Source: Chaetorhynchus papuensis
Taxonomy: Eukaryota; Chordata; Aves; Passeriformes; Rhipiduridae
Length of the DNA: 64,000 nt
Assembly: GCA_013396525.1 (NCBI GenBank)
Contig: VWYX01000284.1
Span: 62,001 to 126,000 of the forward strand
Direction: 5' to 3'
Shown piece after piece: positions 62,773 through 64,000 of the stretch. The notes below the pieces were generated by a model. The model did no database searches and was not told the DNA's origin. It was given only the letters and a program-made list of their open reading frames with translations. The position numbers and the translations under genes are program-made. Each line of letters opens with the position of its first letter. The first letter of the stretch is position 1.

Positions 62773-64000
62773 GTGGTATTTTTCTCATACTGCATTTTGT
62801 TGTAGAAGAGCAACAGTTATAGAGAATGATCTTTAGAGAATGTGTTACCAAGCTGAGCAGGAGCTGTTCCTATTGAGAGCAAGCAGGCCTTTGATTCTTG
62901 CTATATGTCACACAGTGTCACATCAACCTGTCCTGGCTTCAGATGTGGCAAGAGCAGCTATGCTAGAATTCTCCTTTTTGTAACAGTTGTAATACTTCAT
63001 AGTATATAAAAGCAATGGAACAGGTTCTTGTTTCCTCATGTACCAGAAATGAATAGTCCAAATTTGACTGTGTCAGCCCATTGGAAAATCTCACATCTAT
63101 GTGGTAATTTGTCATTAGCACAAAGACAGCAGAACTAATTCTAGCGCCAGCGATGATTTCTTCCTGTCATAAGGAATCTAAAGATCACTAATACATAGCA
63201 AAGTGGATTCCTGGTAGACAATAAAATAATACTCTGCTATGCAGATCCTTAGTTAATACGAGACTCTAACGGAGTAAATTCAGAGTATCCTTATGGCAGT
63301 TCATGACTTGCACAATCAGTTGATAATTCTTTAATTGTTGTTAACTGCTTTCCTGAAGGCTCCTACCACCACTTGTGACTGTATTTAGCATCCATGGTCT
63401 AGTATTTTTTTGTTGTTTGGGAAACCTGAAAATGACAAAAGTAAATATAATATTTTTTGTTTCTACTTCAGGCTGGTGTTCAATGTTTCCTTTTTTCCTT
63501 ACTGGTAAAGATGAGGCTTCATTGTCTGTATAACATCTGATATCAACAGCATCTTGTGGGAAATTGTGTTGGTTGTACAGAACCTGCTTTTTTGAGTGCT
63601 TCATTTCTACCTTTAAAAAGTTTGCTTGCTAGTAGAAAAAAAAAATGGAGCCTGACTGTGTTTAGTACATAGAGCCCTTGTCTAAGAGGTGAGCAAAGCT
63701 TGGAGAATTTTGGAGAACAAATTTGCAGTTCTTGCAGTTGAACCTAATCAAAGCACTAACTGCACAAGCACACATCCATGCCTGTACCTTTGTTGGATCT
63801 TGTGCTTTAAGCCAAACCACAGAAGTGCAAAATTTGCTTTTAATAAGGACAATGGTGTGGTTTTATATTGTTTTTAAAGTGAAAATACTTGCAAAAGATT
63901 TTTTGTGTGTCTGTTAACAATAAGCTTAAAGCTTTTGGTTGAGTTAAATTAAGAAACTCTCAGCTGAAATAACGACAGCCAAAAGTCCTCAAAAAAGAGG
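62773..64000 (+). other. LARS2: LARS2 intron 9, 5' part
   Basis: AT-rich intron running off the window edge. I see no further exon: none of the expected downstream LARS2 sequence (rest of CP1, KMSKS region) appears in any frame. No transposon is recognised. Confidence 0.7.

Larger units (their letters stand above)
21713..64000 (+). other. LARS2: LARS2 locus, mitochondrial leucyl-tRNA synthetase; 3' part outside window
   Basis: The start of this span is approximate. The nuclear gene encodes the enzyme that charges mitochondrial tRNA-Leu with leucine, using ATP, in the mitochondrial matrix. Nine exons are visible: one untranslated and eight coding. Joined, the coding parts give one frame of 339 codons plus a base, matching the human protein exon by exon as I remember it, including the HIGH box (HMGH, residues 98-101), the NPMGWDAFGLPAENAA block (124-139) and the WIGDCVGC block (272-279). 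The whole enzyme is about 900 residues, so roughly the N-terminal 38% is here. The remaining CP1 domain, KMSKS loop and anticodon-binding domain must lie to the right. No frame break or premature stop is seen, so the gene looks functional. Confidence 0.95.

Noticed and set aside
1..64000. Undescribed multi-gene system, operon, CRISPR array or integrated virus
   Set aside because: The window is a single vertebrate gene with large introns plus intergenic DNA. No repeat-spacer array, gene cluster or viral gene was seen.

Overview
This is vertebrate nuclear DNA, most likely from a bird. Nearly all of it is non-coding. Short exons with canonical GT/AG splice sites are separated by introns of 1-11 kb. 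There is one CpG island, and the only repeat family I recognise with confidence is CR1, the LINE typical of birds and other sauropsids. Nothing looks bacterial or viral: there is no operon, CRISPR array or phage module. The species cannot be fixed by eye, and a turtle or crocodilian is not strictly excluded.

The one gene I can identify is LARS2, mitochondrial leucyl-tRNA synthetase, on the + strand. It runs from about 21.7 kb past the right edge. A CpG-island promoter with a YY1-type AAGATGGCGGC element lies near 21.7-22.1 kb. A non-coding first exon ends at about 21,855, and eight coding exons follow: 24,659-24,909; 26,757-26,885; 36,287-36,378; 37,430-37,490; 45,168-45,257; 49,392-49,535; 60,986-61,093; 62,613-62,772. 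They join in one open frame of 339 codons plus one base. This covers the presequence, the first half of the Rossmann catalytic domain with the HIGH motif (HMGH), the zinc/CP1 boundary region and the start of the CP1 editing domain. The rest of CP1, the KMSKS loop, the anticodon-binding domain and the 3'UTR lie beyond 64,000.

Layout: 1-21,250 is intergenic with no gene I can support, only a few small structures (a hairpin near 1.04 kb, a possible MIR-type SINE remnant near 9.55 kb, a TG/CA-rich inverted repeat near 15.7 kb). From 21,251 to 23,233, three CR1 fragments flank the promoter on both sides. From 24.6 kb onward the DNA is LARS2 exons and AT-rich introns, with two more CR1 fragments in intron 7 (57.5 and 59.9 kb).

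I found no undescribed multi-gene system. The leads most worth checking are: a degenerate editing-site motif in LARS2 exon 9; a purine-rich antisense stretch in intron 7 that reads like a decayed intronless coding copy of an unidentified gene; a short uORF overlapping the YY1 element in exon 1; weak or tandem splice donors at exons 4 and 9; and several small exact duplications and palindromes in the introns.
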